A stretch of DNA of 64,000 nt from Lichenicola sp050954785 (lineage in GTDB: Bacteria > Pseudomonadota > Alphaproteobacteria > Acetobacterales > Acetobacteraceae): contig JBPBQO010000001.1 of NCBI GenBank assembly GCA_050954785.1, positions 1 through 64,000 of the forward strand, given 5' to 3'. Below are positions 1 to 8,883 of the stretch, in pieces (the first letter of the stretch is position 1; each line of letters opens with the position of its first letter). The translations under genes and the position numbers were made by a program. Below the pieces are notes generated by a model. The model saw only the letters and a program-made list of their open reading frames with translations. It was not told the DNA's origin and ran no database searches.

Positions 1-1
1 C

Positions 2-1594
2 GCCGCGATCTACCCGATCATCCATCTGGGCCGGCCATGGTTCTTCTACTGGAACCTGCCCTATCCGAACACGCTGCTGCTGTGGCCGCAGTTCCGCAGC
101 CCGCTTTATTGGGACGCGGTCGATATCATCAGCTACCTGACCGTCAGCGTGTCGCTCTGGTATCTCGGCATGCTGCCGGATTTCGCCAGCCTTCGCGATC
201 GCGCCATCGACCGCATGCACGCCAAGGATGCAGGCAAGTTCTCGAAACAGGTAGCCCAGGCCTACGGCATAGCCGCGTTGGGCTGGCGCGGTTCGGCGGC
301 GCATTGGCACCGCTGGAGCCTGTCGCTGCGCATAATAGGCCTGCTCGGCCTGATCGTCGTCGTCTCGCTCCAGACGGGTGCCGCGGTGATGTTTGCCGGC
401 AGTCTCGAGCCGGGCTGGCACGATACGATGATGCCGGTCACCTTCCTGGTCGACGCGCTGTTCTCCGGAATCGCCGCGACTACCGTGGTGATCGTCGTGC
501 TGCGCAGCGCCTTCTCACTGGGCGGCCTGATCACGACCGCCCATCTCGACCGGCTGGCCTGGCTGCTGCTCGGCTTCGGGCTCGCCGATCTCTATTGCCT
601 GGTTACGGAGAATTTCGGCACTCTCATTACCGGCGATAGTTATGCGCTTTCGGCCCTCGGGCAGCGCGTTCATGGTCCGCACGCCTGGTCGTTCTGGGTC
701 GTGCTGCTGGCGGCGATCCTGCCGGTGCAGCTATTCTGGCTTCGAAGCGCGCGACAGACCGCGTCGCTGCTGCTGCTCATCGGGCTGTCCGTCTGCATCG
801 GAAGCTGGGCCGATCATTTCATGGTCATCGTCGCCACGCTGCAGCATGATTTCCTGCCGTCCATCGACAAGGCCTACAGCATCGGCATCTGGGGCGCCGC
901 CACCTTCGCCGGCTCCTGTGGCCTGTTCCTGTTCCTGCTGTTGCTCGGGCTTCGCGTGTTGCCGATCCTGTCGCTGGTCGAGACGCGCAGGCTGACGCGT
1001 CCGGGCGCGGAATCCACACGCACGCCGGTCGCGTCGGATCACCTCGATCTGCCCGATGATGCACCGATCTGGGGCGTGGCCGCCGAATTCAACGAAGCCT
1101 CCGAAATGATCAAGGCCGCCCGATCCCTGCGTGGACGCAAGCTCGGCCGGGTCGACCTTTATTCGCCGCTACCGGTCGCGGATGCTGCCTCGGTGCTGCA
1201 GATGTCGCACCGGCCGATCCAGCCCTTTGCCCTGGCCGGCGTGGTTATCGGTGCCATGGCGATGATGGGGATGTGCCTCTACGCCACCGGCTACGACTAC
1301 GTCTTCAATATCGGCGGACGGCCGCGCTTCTCCTGGCCGGCCTTCATGGTACCCACCGTCTCGTTCGCGATGATGGCTGGCACCATCGCCACGGTGGCTG
1401 CGATGCTGTTCCAGAACCGGTTGCCACGCCTCAACCACCCGGCCTTCAACATCCCCGGAATCGGCGGGGCCAGCCGGGACCGGTTCTTTCTCGTGGTGGA
1501 GAAGCAGGGCGATGAATTCGATGCCGGTCGCGTGGAACTTGCGTTCCAGGCGCTGCCGGAGCGCCCGCTGGTGGTGCATCGGGTGCCGCGATGA
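2..1594 (+). CDS. ActC-ActD fusion, alternative complex III (5' end outside window)
   Basis: Membrane subunits of alternative complex III, which oxidises quinol and reduces cytochrome c or the oxidase directly. The reading frame is open from base 2, so the N-terminus lies upstream. Residues 1-~335 of the visible part are NrfD-like ActC: the IHLGRPWFFYW and WPQFRSPL motifs are followed by several membrane helices. Without any stop the frame continues (~350-530) into ActD: an IWGVAAEFNE soluble start, the DLYSPLPV motif, then two membrane helices and a soluble tail. ActC and ActD are normally separate genes, so this looks like a fusion. The stop overlaps actE by 4 nt (ATGA). Very likely cotranscribed with everything to 7388. 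Confidence 0.9.
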   Translation, partial: AAIYPIIHLGRPWFFYWNLPYPNTLLLWPQFRSPLYWDAVDIISYLTVSVSLWYLGMLPDFASLRDRAIDRMHAKDAGKFSKQVAQAYGIAALGWRGSAAHWHRWSLSLRIIGLLGLIVVVSLQTGAAVMFAGSLEPGWHDTMMPVTFLVDALFSGIAATTVVIVVLRSAFSLGGLITTAHLDRLAWLLLGFGLADLYCLVTENFGTLITGDSYALSALGQRVHGPHAWSFWVVLLAAILPVQLFWLRSARQTASLLLLIGLSVCIGSWADHFMVIVATLQHDFLPSIDKAYSIGIWGAATFAGSCGLFLFLLLLGLRVLPILSLVETRRLTRPGAESTRTPVASDHLDLPDDAPIWGVAAEFNEASEMIKAARSLRGRKLGRVDLYSPLPVADAASVLQMSHRPIQPFALAGVVIGAMAMMGMCLYATGYDYVFNIGGRPRFSWPAFMVPTVSFAMMAGTIATVAAMLFQNRLPRLNHPAFNIPGIGGASRDRFFLVVEKQGDEFDAGRVELAFQALPERPLVVHRVPR

Positions 1595-2142
1595 CCCGGT
1601 TCCGACCATGCGTCCGCACGGCTTTGCTGCTGCTCGCATTGTTGCCGGCCGGGTGCAAGCGACACGACATGTACAGCCAGGGCAAGGCCAAGACCTGGGA
1701 TGCCAGCAAATTCTTTCCCAACCAGCAATCGATGCGCGAGCCGCCCGACGGCGCGGTACCGGTCGAGGAAGCCAATCCAGACGTCGCACAGCCACCTTCC
1801 GCCACCCAGGCGATGCTCGAACGCGGCGAGCAACGCTTCAACATCTTCTGTGCGCCCTGTCATGCGCGAACCGGCGAAGGTGACGGCATGATCGTGCAGC
1901 GCGGCTTCCCGCATCCGCCCTCGTTCAACGGCGACCGGCTGCGCCAGGCATCGGCCCAGCATTTCTATGACGTCATCACCAATGGATATGGCGTTATGTA
2001 CAGCTATGGTGAGCGCGTAACCTCCGCCGATCGCTGGGCGGTAATCGCTTATATCCGTGCATTGCAACGCAGCCAGGGTACCCCCGAGGCTGCGCTGACC
2101 CGGCAGGACCATGCGGCACTCGACGCGGTGCCACCGCAATGA
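1591..2142 (+). CDS. actE: ActE, monohaem cytochrome c lipoprotein of alternative complex III
   Basis: Electron-carrying subunit of alternative complex III on the periplasmic side of the membrane. The N-terminus is a lipoprotein signal ending in a LLPAGC lipobox, so the mature protein should be anchored through Cys22. One haem c site, CAPCH, lies at about residues 88-92. The MREPPDGAVP motif is typical of ActE, and GYGVMYSYG supplies the probable distal Met. The 183-aa length fits the family. It overlaps both neighbours by 4 nt, indicating translational coupling. Confidence 0.9.
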   Translation: MTRFRPCVRTALLLLALLPAGCKRHDMYSQGKAKTWDASKFFPNQQSMREPPDGAVPVEEANPDVAQPPSATQAMLERGEQRFNIFCAPCHARTGEGDGMIVQRGFPHPPSFNGDRLRQASAQHFYDVITNGYGVMYSYGERVTSADRWAVIAYIRALQRSQGTPEAALTRQDHAALDAVPPQ

Positions 2143-3212
2143 ACCGGACACGACCGTTACTGATTCTAGGTACCGGACTGGTGCTGCTGCTGGCGCTGCT
2201 GGTTTTGGGCCTGGCCGGCGTGCGGGTGATGCCGTCGTATCTCTCTGCCTGGTTGTTCGTGATGTCGGTACCGTTGGGCGCCTTGCTACTGGTCAGTGGA
2301 TTGGAAGCTCTTGGCATACAGGCGATGGTGCCTGTGCCTGCATCGGACCCGATGTCGGACCATGCACCAGGGCTGGCGACGCTACTGCCGCCATTGCAGG
2401 CACTGCTGCCGCTGCTGCCAGTGGTTGCGGTGTGCGGCCTTCCGATCCTTCTGCTTGCCCCGACCCTCTACGATCCAACCGCGTGGCCTGCCGAGGGGAT
2501 CGGCCGCGGCTGGTTCGCGCGCGGTCCATTCAGTGTGCGGATGGTGGTGTTCCTTGCGGCCTGGAGCGCGCTTGCCCTGCTGTTCAGCGTGCCGGCACGT
2601 TCGGGCGGTCGCCGTGGCGTGGCCGGCATTACCTTCGCAATCGTGCTGGTAACCGGAACCCTTGCCGCGTTCGACTGGACGATGGCGGTCCAGCCAGCCA
2701 TTGCCTCCTCCTCGTTCGGACTGCTCGTGCTGGCCGGCGGCATGGTGTCGGCACTGGCCGTGGCGTGTGTGCTGCCGGCACCGGCTACAGGGCCACGCGC
2801 CTTTGCAATCCCGCTGCTGTTGATGCTGGCGATCTGGATATTCCTGCATTTCAGCCAGTTCCTGGTGATCTGGTCGGCGAACAAGCCGGACGAGGCAACC
2901 TGGTATTTGCAACGGATCGGTGGGTTCGGTGCGGTCTGCCTGTGGTTCGCGACATTGATGTTCGTTCTTGCTCTGGTGCTGTTGCTGCCGAACCATGAGA
3001 CCTGGCATCGACCGGTGGCGATCGTTGCCGGCCTGGCGCTGCTGGTCCGGCTGCTGGAAAGCTTCTGGTTCATTACCCCGGCGTTTCGCGGCAGCTTCAC
3101 CCTGTCGATCGTCGATGTACTTGCCGTGTGCGGCCTGGTCGCGGTGATCGTCGGCGTCCGGGCCGGTGGCTGGTGGCCGGCAGGAAGAGGACATCGTCAT
3201 GTCCGCACCTGA
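2139..3212 (+). CDS. actF: ActF, quinol:cytochrome c oxidoreductase membrane subunit
   Basis: Polytopic membrane subunit of alternative complex III (357 aa, about ten hydrophobic segments). Recognised from its position directly after actE and from conserved ActF-like stretches, including the helix with FLHFSQFLVIWSANKP and the following TWYLQRI segment, which resemble the quinone-site region of ActC/ActF proteins. It starts inside the actE stop (ATGA) and its last 14 nt overlap the next gene. The last residues are basic and variable. Confidence 0.88.
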   Translation: MNRTRPLLILGTGLVLLLALLVLGLAGVRVMPSYLSAWLFVMSVPLGALLLVSGLEALGIQAMVPVPASDPMSDHAPGLATLLPPLQALLPLLPVVAVCGLPILLLAPTLYDPTAWPAEGIGRGWFARGPFSVRMVVFLAAWSALALLFSVPARSGGRRGVAGITFAIVLVTGTLAAFDWTMAVQPAIASSSFGLLVLAGGMVSALAVACVLPAPATGPRAFAIPLLLMLAIWIFLHFSQFLVIWSANKPDEATWYLQRIGGFGAVCLWFATLMFVLALVLLLPNHETWHRPVAIVAGLALLVRLLESFWFITPAFRGSFTLSIVDVLAVCGLVAVIVGVRAGGWWPAGRGHRHVRT

Positions 3213-3747
3213 ACAGAAACGGAGTCATCGCCGCCGGAACGGGATGGTGCTGCTGTTCGCCGGCGCCATCGGCGGGGTGAGCGCGCTGGTGATGGGCAAG
3301 GCTGCCCGGCGTCGGCTTCAGGCAACCGGCGACGATCCGTTCGGCGAGGAAACCGGCCGTGGCGAGCACGCAACGCCACCCGATCCTCAAGCTGTAAAAA
3401 AGGGTTTCGAGATCGAGGATATGAGCGCTGCCACGATGGGCATGCTGACCGTCGGACTCGGCGTCGCGATTGCCATCGCGATCTGGCTGATGGTGATCAT
3501 GTTGCAGGGCTTCAAGGCGGATCGCAACGAGGCGCCACCTCTCACAGCACAGCAGACCGCGCAGCTCGAGCCGCCATCGCCGCGCGTGCAGAATAACCCG
3601 CTGGGCGACATCGCCACGCTGCGGCAGCATGAGCTCGTGTTGCTGAACACTTATGGCTGGGTGGACGCCAACCACCAGCGCGCACGCATCCCGATCGGTA
3701 TCGCGGTCAGCCGCACGGTCGGGCAAACGCTGGATAGCGCGCCATGA
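3199..3747 (+). CDS. Small two-helix membrane protein of the ACIII/cytochrome oxidase cluster
   Basis: Unnamed 182-aa protein between actF and coxB. I chose the ATG at 3199 because a GGAAGAGG ribosome site lies just upstream at 3183-3190. Residues ~16-33 and ~78-98 are membrane helices joined by a polar linker. The C-terminus carries LNTYGWVD and RIPIGIAV, a short motif seen in small proteins encoded next to SCO/COX genes of alternative-complex-III clusters. Role unknown; an assembly or supercomplex factor is a guess. Overlaps actF by 14 nt and coxB by 4 nt. Confidence 0.75.
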   Translation: MSAPEQKRSHRRRNGMVLLFAGAIGGVSALVMGKAARRRLQATGDDPFGEETGRGEHATPPDPQAVKKGFEIEDMSAATMGMLTVGLGVAIAIAIWLMVIMLQGFKADRNEAPPLTAQQTAQLEPPSPRVQNNPLGDIATLRQHELVLLNTYGWVDANHQRARIPIGIAVSRTVGQTLDSAP

Positions 3748-4739
3748 ACGGTCAGTCCCTGAGCCCGGCGGACTATCCGCTGCTGCTATGGCCGCAGGCG
3801 GCGTCGGCGGATGCAGTGCAGTCCGATCATCTGATCTGGAGCTTCACGCTTCTGACCCTGGTGCTGACAGTACCGATATTCCTGTCGATCGCCTGGTTCG
3901 CGTTTCACTTTCGAGCCGGCAAGGAAGCGCATCGCCAATATTCGGACAAGCGCAGCCGCCTGCTCGAGGTGAGCTGGATGCTGATCCCATTCCTGCTCAC
4001 CCTCGGGTTCTTCTATTGGGGCGCCAAGCTGTTCGACCGCCACAAGCATGCACCGGCGAACGCGCTCCGGATCGAGGCGATCGGCCGGCAGTGGATGTGG
4101 AAGTTCCAGCACCCGGGTGGCCAGGCCGAGATCAACGACCTGCATGTGCCGGCCGGCCAGCCGATCCTGATCAACATGATCTCGCAGGACGTCATCCATG
4201 CGCTGTATCTGCCGGCATTGCGCATCCAGATGGAGACGTTGCCGGGGCGCTATACCCAGCTTTGGTTCAAGGCCGACACGCCCGGCGTATACCGGCTCTA
4301 TTGTTCAGAATATTGCGGCACCGACCATTCCAAGATGGACGGCCTGCTGACGATCATGACGCCAACCGACTATTCCGCCTGGCTTCGTCGCAGCGGAAAC
4401 TCTACCTCGCTCGCATCACAGGGCAAGATGCTGTTCTCGTCCTATGGCTGCGCCGGCTGCCATGACCAGGGATCGGTCGTCAGGGCACCGTCGCTGGTCG
4501 GCCTGTTCGGCAGCCCGGTGCCGCTCGAGGCGGGCGGCACGCTGATTGCCGACGACGGGTATATTCGCGACAAGATTCTGTATCCCGATCACAACCTGAT
4601 CGCCGGCTACAAGCAGGTGATGCCGTCCTTCAAAGGCGTGGTGCAGGAGGGCGATCTCGTGTTGCTCACCGCCTACATCAAGTCGCTTCCCGCATCGGGC
4701 GCAGCCGGCTCGACACCCGGACCGGAGAAGACCCAATGA
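3744..4739 (+). CDS. coxB: Cytochrome c oxidase subunit II with fused cytochrome c domain (caa3 type)
   Basis: Accepts electrons and feeds them to subunit I. Two membrane helices (about residues 30-55 and 78-95) precede the cupredoxin domain. The CuA ligands are in YCSEYCGTDHSKM (about 185-198), with an upstream His in DVIHALYLP. After a linker comes a haem c domain with CAGCH (about 235-239) and a candidate Met ligand in VMPSF. The fused cytochrome makes this a caa3-type enzyme, matching an ActE partner. 331 aa; ATGA overlaps on both sides. Confidence 0.95.
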   Translation: MNGQSLSPADYPLLLWPQAASADAVQSDHLIWSFTLLTLVLTVPIFLSIAWFAFHFRAGKEAHRQYSDKRSRLLEVSWMLIPFLLTLGFFYWGAKLFDRHKHAPANALRIEAIGRQWMWKFQHPGGQAEINDLHVPAGQPILINMISQDVIHALYLPALRIQMETLPGRYTQLWFKADTPGVYRLYCSEYCGTDHSKMDGLLTIMTPTDYSAWLRRSGNSTSLASQGKMLFSSYGCAGCHDQGSVVRAPSLVGLFGSPVPLEAGGTLIADDGYIRDKILYPDHNLIAGYKQVMPSFKGVVQEGDLVLLTAYIKSLPASGAAGSTPGPEKTQ

Positions 4740-6406
4740 GCCCGTCCGACTTCGTACTGGGCCGCGTTGCCGAAGGCGTGCGCGAGCCCCATCCCGCACG
4801 CACGACCATCGATCGCGAACCGGACTACCTGCATGACGAGCACACGCTGCGCTCCTGGCTCGGTTCCACCGACCACAAGCGCATCGGCATTCTCTATCTG
4901 CTGAGCATCACCTTCTTTTTCATTATCGGTTCGTGTGCCGCGGGTCTGATCCGGCTGTCGCTGGTGGTGCCCAATGGCCAGATTTTCAGCAACGACACCT
5001 ACAACAAGCTGTTCACCATCCACGGGGTGGTGATGGTGTGGTTCTTCCTGATCCCGTCGATCCCCGCGACGTTCGGCAACTTCATCATGCCAATCATGAT
5101 CGGTGCCAAGGATGTCGCGTTCCCCCGGCTGAATCGCACCAGCTGGTATATCTTCATGACGGGGGCGTTCTTTACCCTGTTCACGGTGGTGGTCGGCGGC
5201 GTCGATACCGGCTGGACGTTCTACGCTCCGTTCTCGACCACCTTCTCCAACACGTGGGTGGTGCCGGCGCTGCTCGGGGTAATCGTGGTCGGGTTCTCCT
5301 CGATCCTCACCGGGCTGAACTTCATCGTCACCATCCACACCATGCGTGCGCCAGGCATGACCTGGTTCCGCATGCCGATCTTCGTGTGGACGATGTATGC
5401 GACCAGCCTGATCTTCCTGCTGGCGACACCGGTCATCACCATCGCGCTGATCCTGCTGGTGATGGAGCGCGCTTTCCATATCGGCGTGTTCGACCCGGCA
5501 CTCGGCGGCGATCCGGTGCTGTTCGAGCATCTGTTCTGGTTCTATTCGCATCCGGCCGTCTACATCATGGTGCTGCCGGGCATGGGCGTGATCAGCGAGA
5601 TCGTGCCTGCCTTCTCCCAGAAGAAGTTGTTCGGCTACCGGTTCGTCGCCTACGCCTCGATCGGCCTCGCCTCGCTGACCTTCTTTGTCTGGGGTCACCA
5701 CATGTTCGTCAACGGCGAGAGCGAAACCTCCGCCGTGGTGTTCTCGGTACTGTCATTTGCCGTCGCGGTGCCATCGGCGGTCAAGGTCTATAACTGGACC
5801 GCCACCATCTACAAAGGTAGCCTCAAGCTCGATACGCCGATGCTGTATGCGATGGGCTATATCGGCCTGTTCGTCGTCGGCGGCCTGACCGGGCTATTTC
5901 TGGCAACGCTGGCGGTCGACGAGCACGTGCACGACACCTACTTCGTCGTGGCGCATTTCCACTACATCATGGTCGGCGGCACGGCACTCGCGTTCCTTGG
6001 CGGGCTGCACTACTGGTGGCCGAAATTCACCGGCCGGATGTATCCCGAGGCCCTGGGACGGTTGTCGGCCTTCTTCATCTTCATCGGTTTCAACGCCACG
6101 TTCTTTCCGCAATTCCTGCTTGGCTATCTCGGAATGCCGCGGCGCTATCACAATTATCCGCCGGAATTCCAGTTGCTGAATATCCTGTCCTCGGCAGGCA
6201 GCCTGGTCCTCGCACTTGGCTACCTGTTCCCGATGTTCTACCTCACCTGGTCGCTTCGTTATGGCAAGCGGGCTTCAGCCAATCCGTGGAATGCCAAGGG
6301 CCTCGAATGGACGACATCGTCGCCACCGCCGAAGCATAATTTCGAGACGCCGCCGACCGTCGATTTCGAGCCCTACGACTATCAGGCCCGCGAGGACCGG
6401 GTATGA
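4736..6406 (+). CDS. coxA: Cytochrome c oxidase subunit I (haem-copper catalytic subunit)
   Basis: Catalytic subunit reducing O2 to water and pumping protons. Twelve-helix family protein of 556 aa. Visible ligands: low-spin haem His in HGVVMVWFF (~97), the CuB His and cross-linked Tyr in YSHPAVYI (~268-275), CuB His pair in GHHMF (~321-322), and the two haem histidines in HFHY (~407-409). YSHP instead of GHPE in the E-channel helix places it in the A2 subgroup of haem-copper oxidases. Embedded in the act-cox operon with ATGA overlaps. Confidence 0.96.
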   Translation: MSPSDFVLGRVAEGVREPHPARTTIDREPDYLHDEHTLRSWLGSTDHKRIGILYLLSITFFFIIGSCAAGLIRLSLVVPNGQIFSNDTYNKLFTIHGVVMVWFFLIPSIPATFGNFIMPIMIGAKDVAFPRLNRTSWYIFMTGAFFTLFTVVVGGVDTGWTFYAPFSTTFSNTWVVPALLGVIVVGFSSILTGLNFIVTIHTMRAPGMTWFRMPIFVWTMYATSLIFLLATPVITIALILLVMERAFHIGVFDPALGGDPVLFEHLFWFYSHPAVYIMVLPGMGVISEIVPAFSQKKLFGYRFVAYASIGLASLTFFVWGHHMFVNGESETSAVVFSVLSFAVAVPSAVKVYNWTATIYKGSLKLDTPMLYAMGYIGLFVVGGLTGLFLATLAVDEHVHDTYFVVAHFHYIMVGGTALAFLGGLHYWWPKFTGRMYPEALGRLSAFFIFIGFNATFFPQFLLGYLGMPRRYHNYPPEFQLLNILSSAGSLVLALGYLFPMFYLTWSLRYGKRASANPWNAKGLEWTTSSPPPKHNFETPPTVDFEPYDYQAREDRV

Positions 6407-7083
6407 GCGGCACCGTCGCCAAACTCGGTACGGCGCGGACGGCGAAAGTCGGACTTGAACGCGAGGAACATTTCACCACCGACGGACAGCAGATCCACGC
6501 TGCCAAGTTTGGCCTGTGGTGCTGGTTGCTGACCGAGCTCCTGCTGTTCGCCGGCCTGTTCCTGACCGCGCTGGTCCTGCGCATCATGCATCCGCAGGCG
6601 GTCACCGAAGTCGCCAAGCACCTGAAGTTCTGGATCGGCGCTACCAACACCGCGGTGCTGATCGTATCCAGCTTTACCATGTCCGGGGCAATCGAGCTGT
6701 CGCGCTTGGGCTGGCAACGCGGCATGGTGCGTTGCATGCTGGCGACCGCGTCGCTCGGATCGCTGTTCCTGGTGCTCAAAGGATATGAGTATTACAAAGA
6801 CTGGGACGAGCACATGATGCCGTTCCTGTCCTCGCGGCCGTATGTATTGACGCAGGATCCATCGAGCCAGCTGTTCACCGACCTGTACTACATCACGACC
6901 GGTCTGCACGGACTGCATCTACTGACCGGTGTATCGATCCTGCTGGTCATGACCTGGATGGCAAGCAGGCCCGGATTCCTGGCCCGACATCAGAACCGGA
7001 TCGAGATCTTTGGCCTGTATTGGCACTTCATCGACCTGATCTGGATCATCGTTTTCCCGGTCCTCTATGTGTTGAACCGCTGA
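6403..7083 (+). CDS. coxC: Cytochrome c oxidase subunit III
   Basis: Non-catalytic membrane subunit that stabilises the oxidase. 226 aa with five predicted helices; KFGLWCWLLTE near residue 32 and YYITTGLHGLHLL in the second half are characteristic, as is the C-terminal YWHFIDLIWI segment. A five-helix form (lacking the first two helices of the mitochondrial subunit) is usual for caa3 oxidases. Overlaps coxA by 4 nt and the next gene by 1 nt (TGATG). Confidence 0.94.
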   Translation: MSGTVAKLGTARTAKVGLEREEHFTTDGQQIHAAKFGLWCWLLTELLLFAGLFLTALVLRIMHPQAVTEVAKHLKFWIGATNTAVLIVSSFTMSGAIELSRLGWQRGMVRCMLATASLGSLFLVLKGYEYYKDWDEHMMPFLSSRPYVLTQDPSSQLFTDLYYITTGLHGLHLLTGVSILLVMTWMASRPGFLARHQNRIEIFGLYWHFIDLIWIIVFPVLYVLNR

Positions 7084-7388
7084 TGACACTCATCTCACTG
7101 ACCGAAGACAATCGGCGCCTGCTCTGGTCCAAAATGCGTACGCCGGCCATCGTGCTGGTCGTGTTGCTGCTACTGCTCGCCACGATCGTGCTGCTGGGAG
7201 CTTGGCTGCCGTTTCGCCAAGCCTGGATCATCGAGGCAGCGGTTACGTTGGCCATGGTTGGAACGGTACTGATCGTATCGATGGAGCTTGGCTCGGAACC
7301 GCCGATCATCCGCTTCTTTGCAGTGATCGGCTTTTTCTGGGTCGCCATCCTGTTCGCGATGACACTGGTGGATTATTTCACCCGTTAG
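7083..7388 (+). CDS. Caa3-type oxidase subunit IV-like small membrane protein
   Basis: 101-aa protein with three hydrophobic helices (about residues 22-45, 48-68 and 74-97), the size and helix pattern of the prokaryotic cytochrome c oxidase subunit IV (COX4_pro/CtaF) family. It starts at ATG 7083, one base inside the coxC stop, and is the last gene of the operon. Sequence conservation of this family is weak, so the call rests mainly on position and topology. Confidence 0.75.
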   Translation: MTLISLTEDNRRLLWSKMRTPAIVLVVLLLLLATIVLLGAWLPFRQAWIIEAAVTLAMVGTVLIVSMELGSEPPIIRFFAVIGFFWVAILFAMTLVDYFTR

Positions 7389-7418
7389 CGGCTTAGTCGG
7401 ATAGCCATCATCGACGAG

Positions 7419-8060
7419 TCAACGCTGCTGGTAGCTGGTCTGTCCCTGGATAGGTTGCTGTGGCGGGACGGCTGGCTTGCGATGCGACGAAAAACATCCC
7501 GCCTCATAGCAACCTAGCAGTGCCACTGCGCCGACGCCGATCGCAACCTTGGTACCCGTCGACATTCCATGGGAGACAGGTTGGCCGTCCTGGCTTGGCT
7601 GGGTATAGCTGGCTGTCGTGTTGTTCAACGGTCCAGCCGTTACGCTCACGCGTTGAGCCTGCTGTGGTCCACCCCTGGCAGGCATATAGTCGACGACAAG
7701 CTGGCGGCCGGGCGGGGTCGCACCGACATAGGCGGCGAAGGCAGCGATACTCGGAAATACGCGGCTATTGATGGCAATGATCTGATCGCCGACGTTGAAG
7801 CCGGCCTGGGCTCCAGCCGATCCTGGCCGAACCGCCTTCACCCTCATGATTTCAAAGATCATTCCAGCGTCCGAGATCTGCTGAGCCCGCTCGACATCCA
7901 GACCGAGCCTGCCGCCATTTTGCGCAAGGTTGGCCGCCTCCTGAGACGACAGTAGCTGGTAGCCCATCCGGTTCTCGGCTCGGGCTGTTTGCGGCAGGAG
8001 CTGCGCACACAGAAACGACGCCGCTACAAGCGGACCAATGATACGTACTGCCATTTCCAT
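7419..8060 (-). CDS. Exported PDZ-domain protein
   Basis: 213 aa. A signal peptide (positive start, hydrophobic stretch, ARAEN cut region at ~28) is followed by a PDZ-like domain (~50-135) with RPGSAGAQAGFNVGDQIIAIN, the usual peptide-binding core. A hydrophobic segment (~165-180) then a short polar tail rich in Pro and Gln end the protein. No protease residues are present, so it is probably a PDZ-only adaptor or cell-envelope protein. It converges on the oxidase operon with a 30-nt gap. Confidence 0.75.
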   Translation of the reverse strand: MEMAVRIIGPLVAASFLCAQLLPQTARAENRMGYQLLSSQEAANLAQNGGRLGLDVERAQQISDAGMIFEIMRVKAVRPGSAGAQAGFNVGDQIIAINSRVFPSIAAFAAYVGATPPGRQLVVDYMPARGGPQQAQRVSVTAGPLNNTTASYTQPSQDGQPVSHGMSTGTKVAIGVGAVALLGCYEAGCFSSHRKPAVPPQQPIQGQTSYQQR

Positions 8061-8132
8061 GCTTTCCGGTAAATCCGGCGCTGTCGATCGAATGCGATGA
8101 ACAGCGCCGGTTTTGGCCCAGCCTATGATCAG

Positions 8133-8172
8133 GCTGTTCGAGACTGGTGTTTATGCAATGGTCTCGAACAGC
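8133..8172. terminator. Inverted repeat after the YidB-like gene
   Basis: Perfect 12-bp arms (8133-8144 and 8161-8172, GCTGTTCGAGAC) separated by 16 nt, starting four bases past the stop of the minus-strand gene ending at 8176. There is no clear T-run, so it may act as a weak or protein-assisted terminator or as an mRNA 3' hairpin. Confidence 0.5.
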
Positions 8173-8175
8173 GAG

Positions 8176-8622
8176 CTAAACGGAGACGGTACCCTCGTCT
8201 GAAACCTGGCCATTCGGCGTCATGCCGTTGACAGCGTTCGGTAGATGCTGGCTGAGCTGGGACAGGAAGTCGTTGGGTTGCATCCCGGCCTGGCTGGCCA
8301 TGCTTTGGACCTGATCCTGGCCGAATACGTTCTGCAACTGTCCCGGTGAAACCGGCTGGTTGGCACCGTTACCGATCCAGGATTCGGCGATATGGCCAAG
8401 ACCTGCCTGCTGAAAGCTCGATAGCAACCCACCGAGCCCGCCGGCCATGCCAGGCATGCCCTGGCCACCCGCCACTCCGCCCATGCCCTGGCCGCCCATG
8501 CCCTGACCGCCAGCCTGATTGCCGCCGCCGCCGAGCATGTTCATCAGGATACCGCCGATCGGGGAGGCGCCACCGCCGGAACCGCCCATCAAGCCGCCAA
8601 TCACTGAGTCAAGAAGTCCCAT
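8176..8622 (-). CDS. YidB-like DUF937 family protein
   Basis: 148 aa starting MGLLDSVIGG, as YidB proteins do. A Gly-rich, Met-rich middle with GGQGMGG repeats is followed by a conserved C-terminal half: WIGNGANQPVS, QVQSMASQAGM, FLSQLSQHLPNAVNGMTPNG. That half is the DUF937 signature. I chose ATG 8622, with an AGGG site upstream, over a TTG two codons earlier. The function of the family is unknown; no signal peptide is visible. Confidence 0.85.
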   Translation of the reverse strand: MGLLDSVIGGLMGGSGGGASPIGGILMNMLGGGGNQAGGQGMGGQGMGGVAGGQGMPGMAGGLGGLLSSFQQAGLGHIAESWIGNGANQPVSPGQLQNVFGQDQVQSMASQAGMQPNDFLSQLSQHLPNAVNGMTPNGQVSDEGTVSV

Positions 8623-8883
8623 AACCAAAGCCCTAATGGTTGATGTTCATCGATTGCAATCGAACCCGGCAGGGCCCTGACAGCGACTTTACGGTTACGC
8701 AAAATCGTTTTGTCCCACCCAAGCACTTTATCGAAAATACGCCGGCCTCGAACGGAATAAACCGCTCTATAGAGTGAAAGAGCGATCTGACGTCTCTGTA
8801 ACCCGAGGCCCTCAAAGAGGTTTCAGCGGCGCGATGATAGTTTCCGCAGCGGCGTTGCAAGCGCCTGGTCAACAGCAGGCCCG

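Noticed and set aside
4673..5701. 342-codon minus-strand frame across coxB/coxA
   Set aside because: Composition is rich in Asp, Glu, His and Arg, typical of reverse reading of GC-rich genes; the oxidase genes are certain.
5929..5936. Other CACGTG palindromes (e.g. near 5929, 14438, 24661, 40769, 42543)
   Set aside because: They lack the GTTT/AAAC flanks of parS and mostly lie inside coding sequence.
8633..8872. 79-codon frame upstream of the YidB-like gene
   Set aside because: No domain, no ribosome site, and the region more likely holds a promoter.
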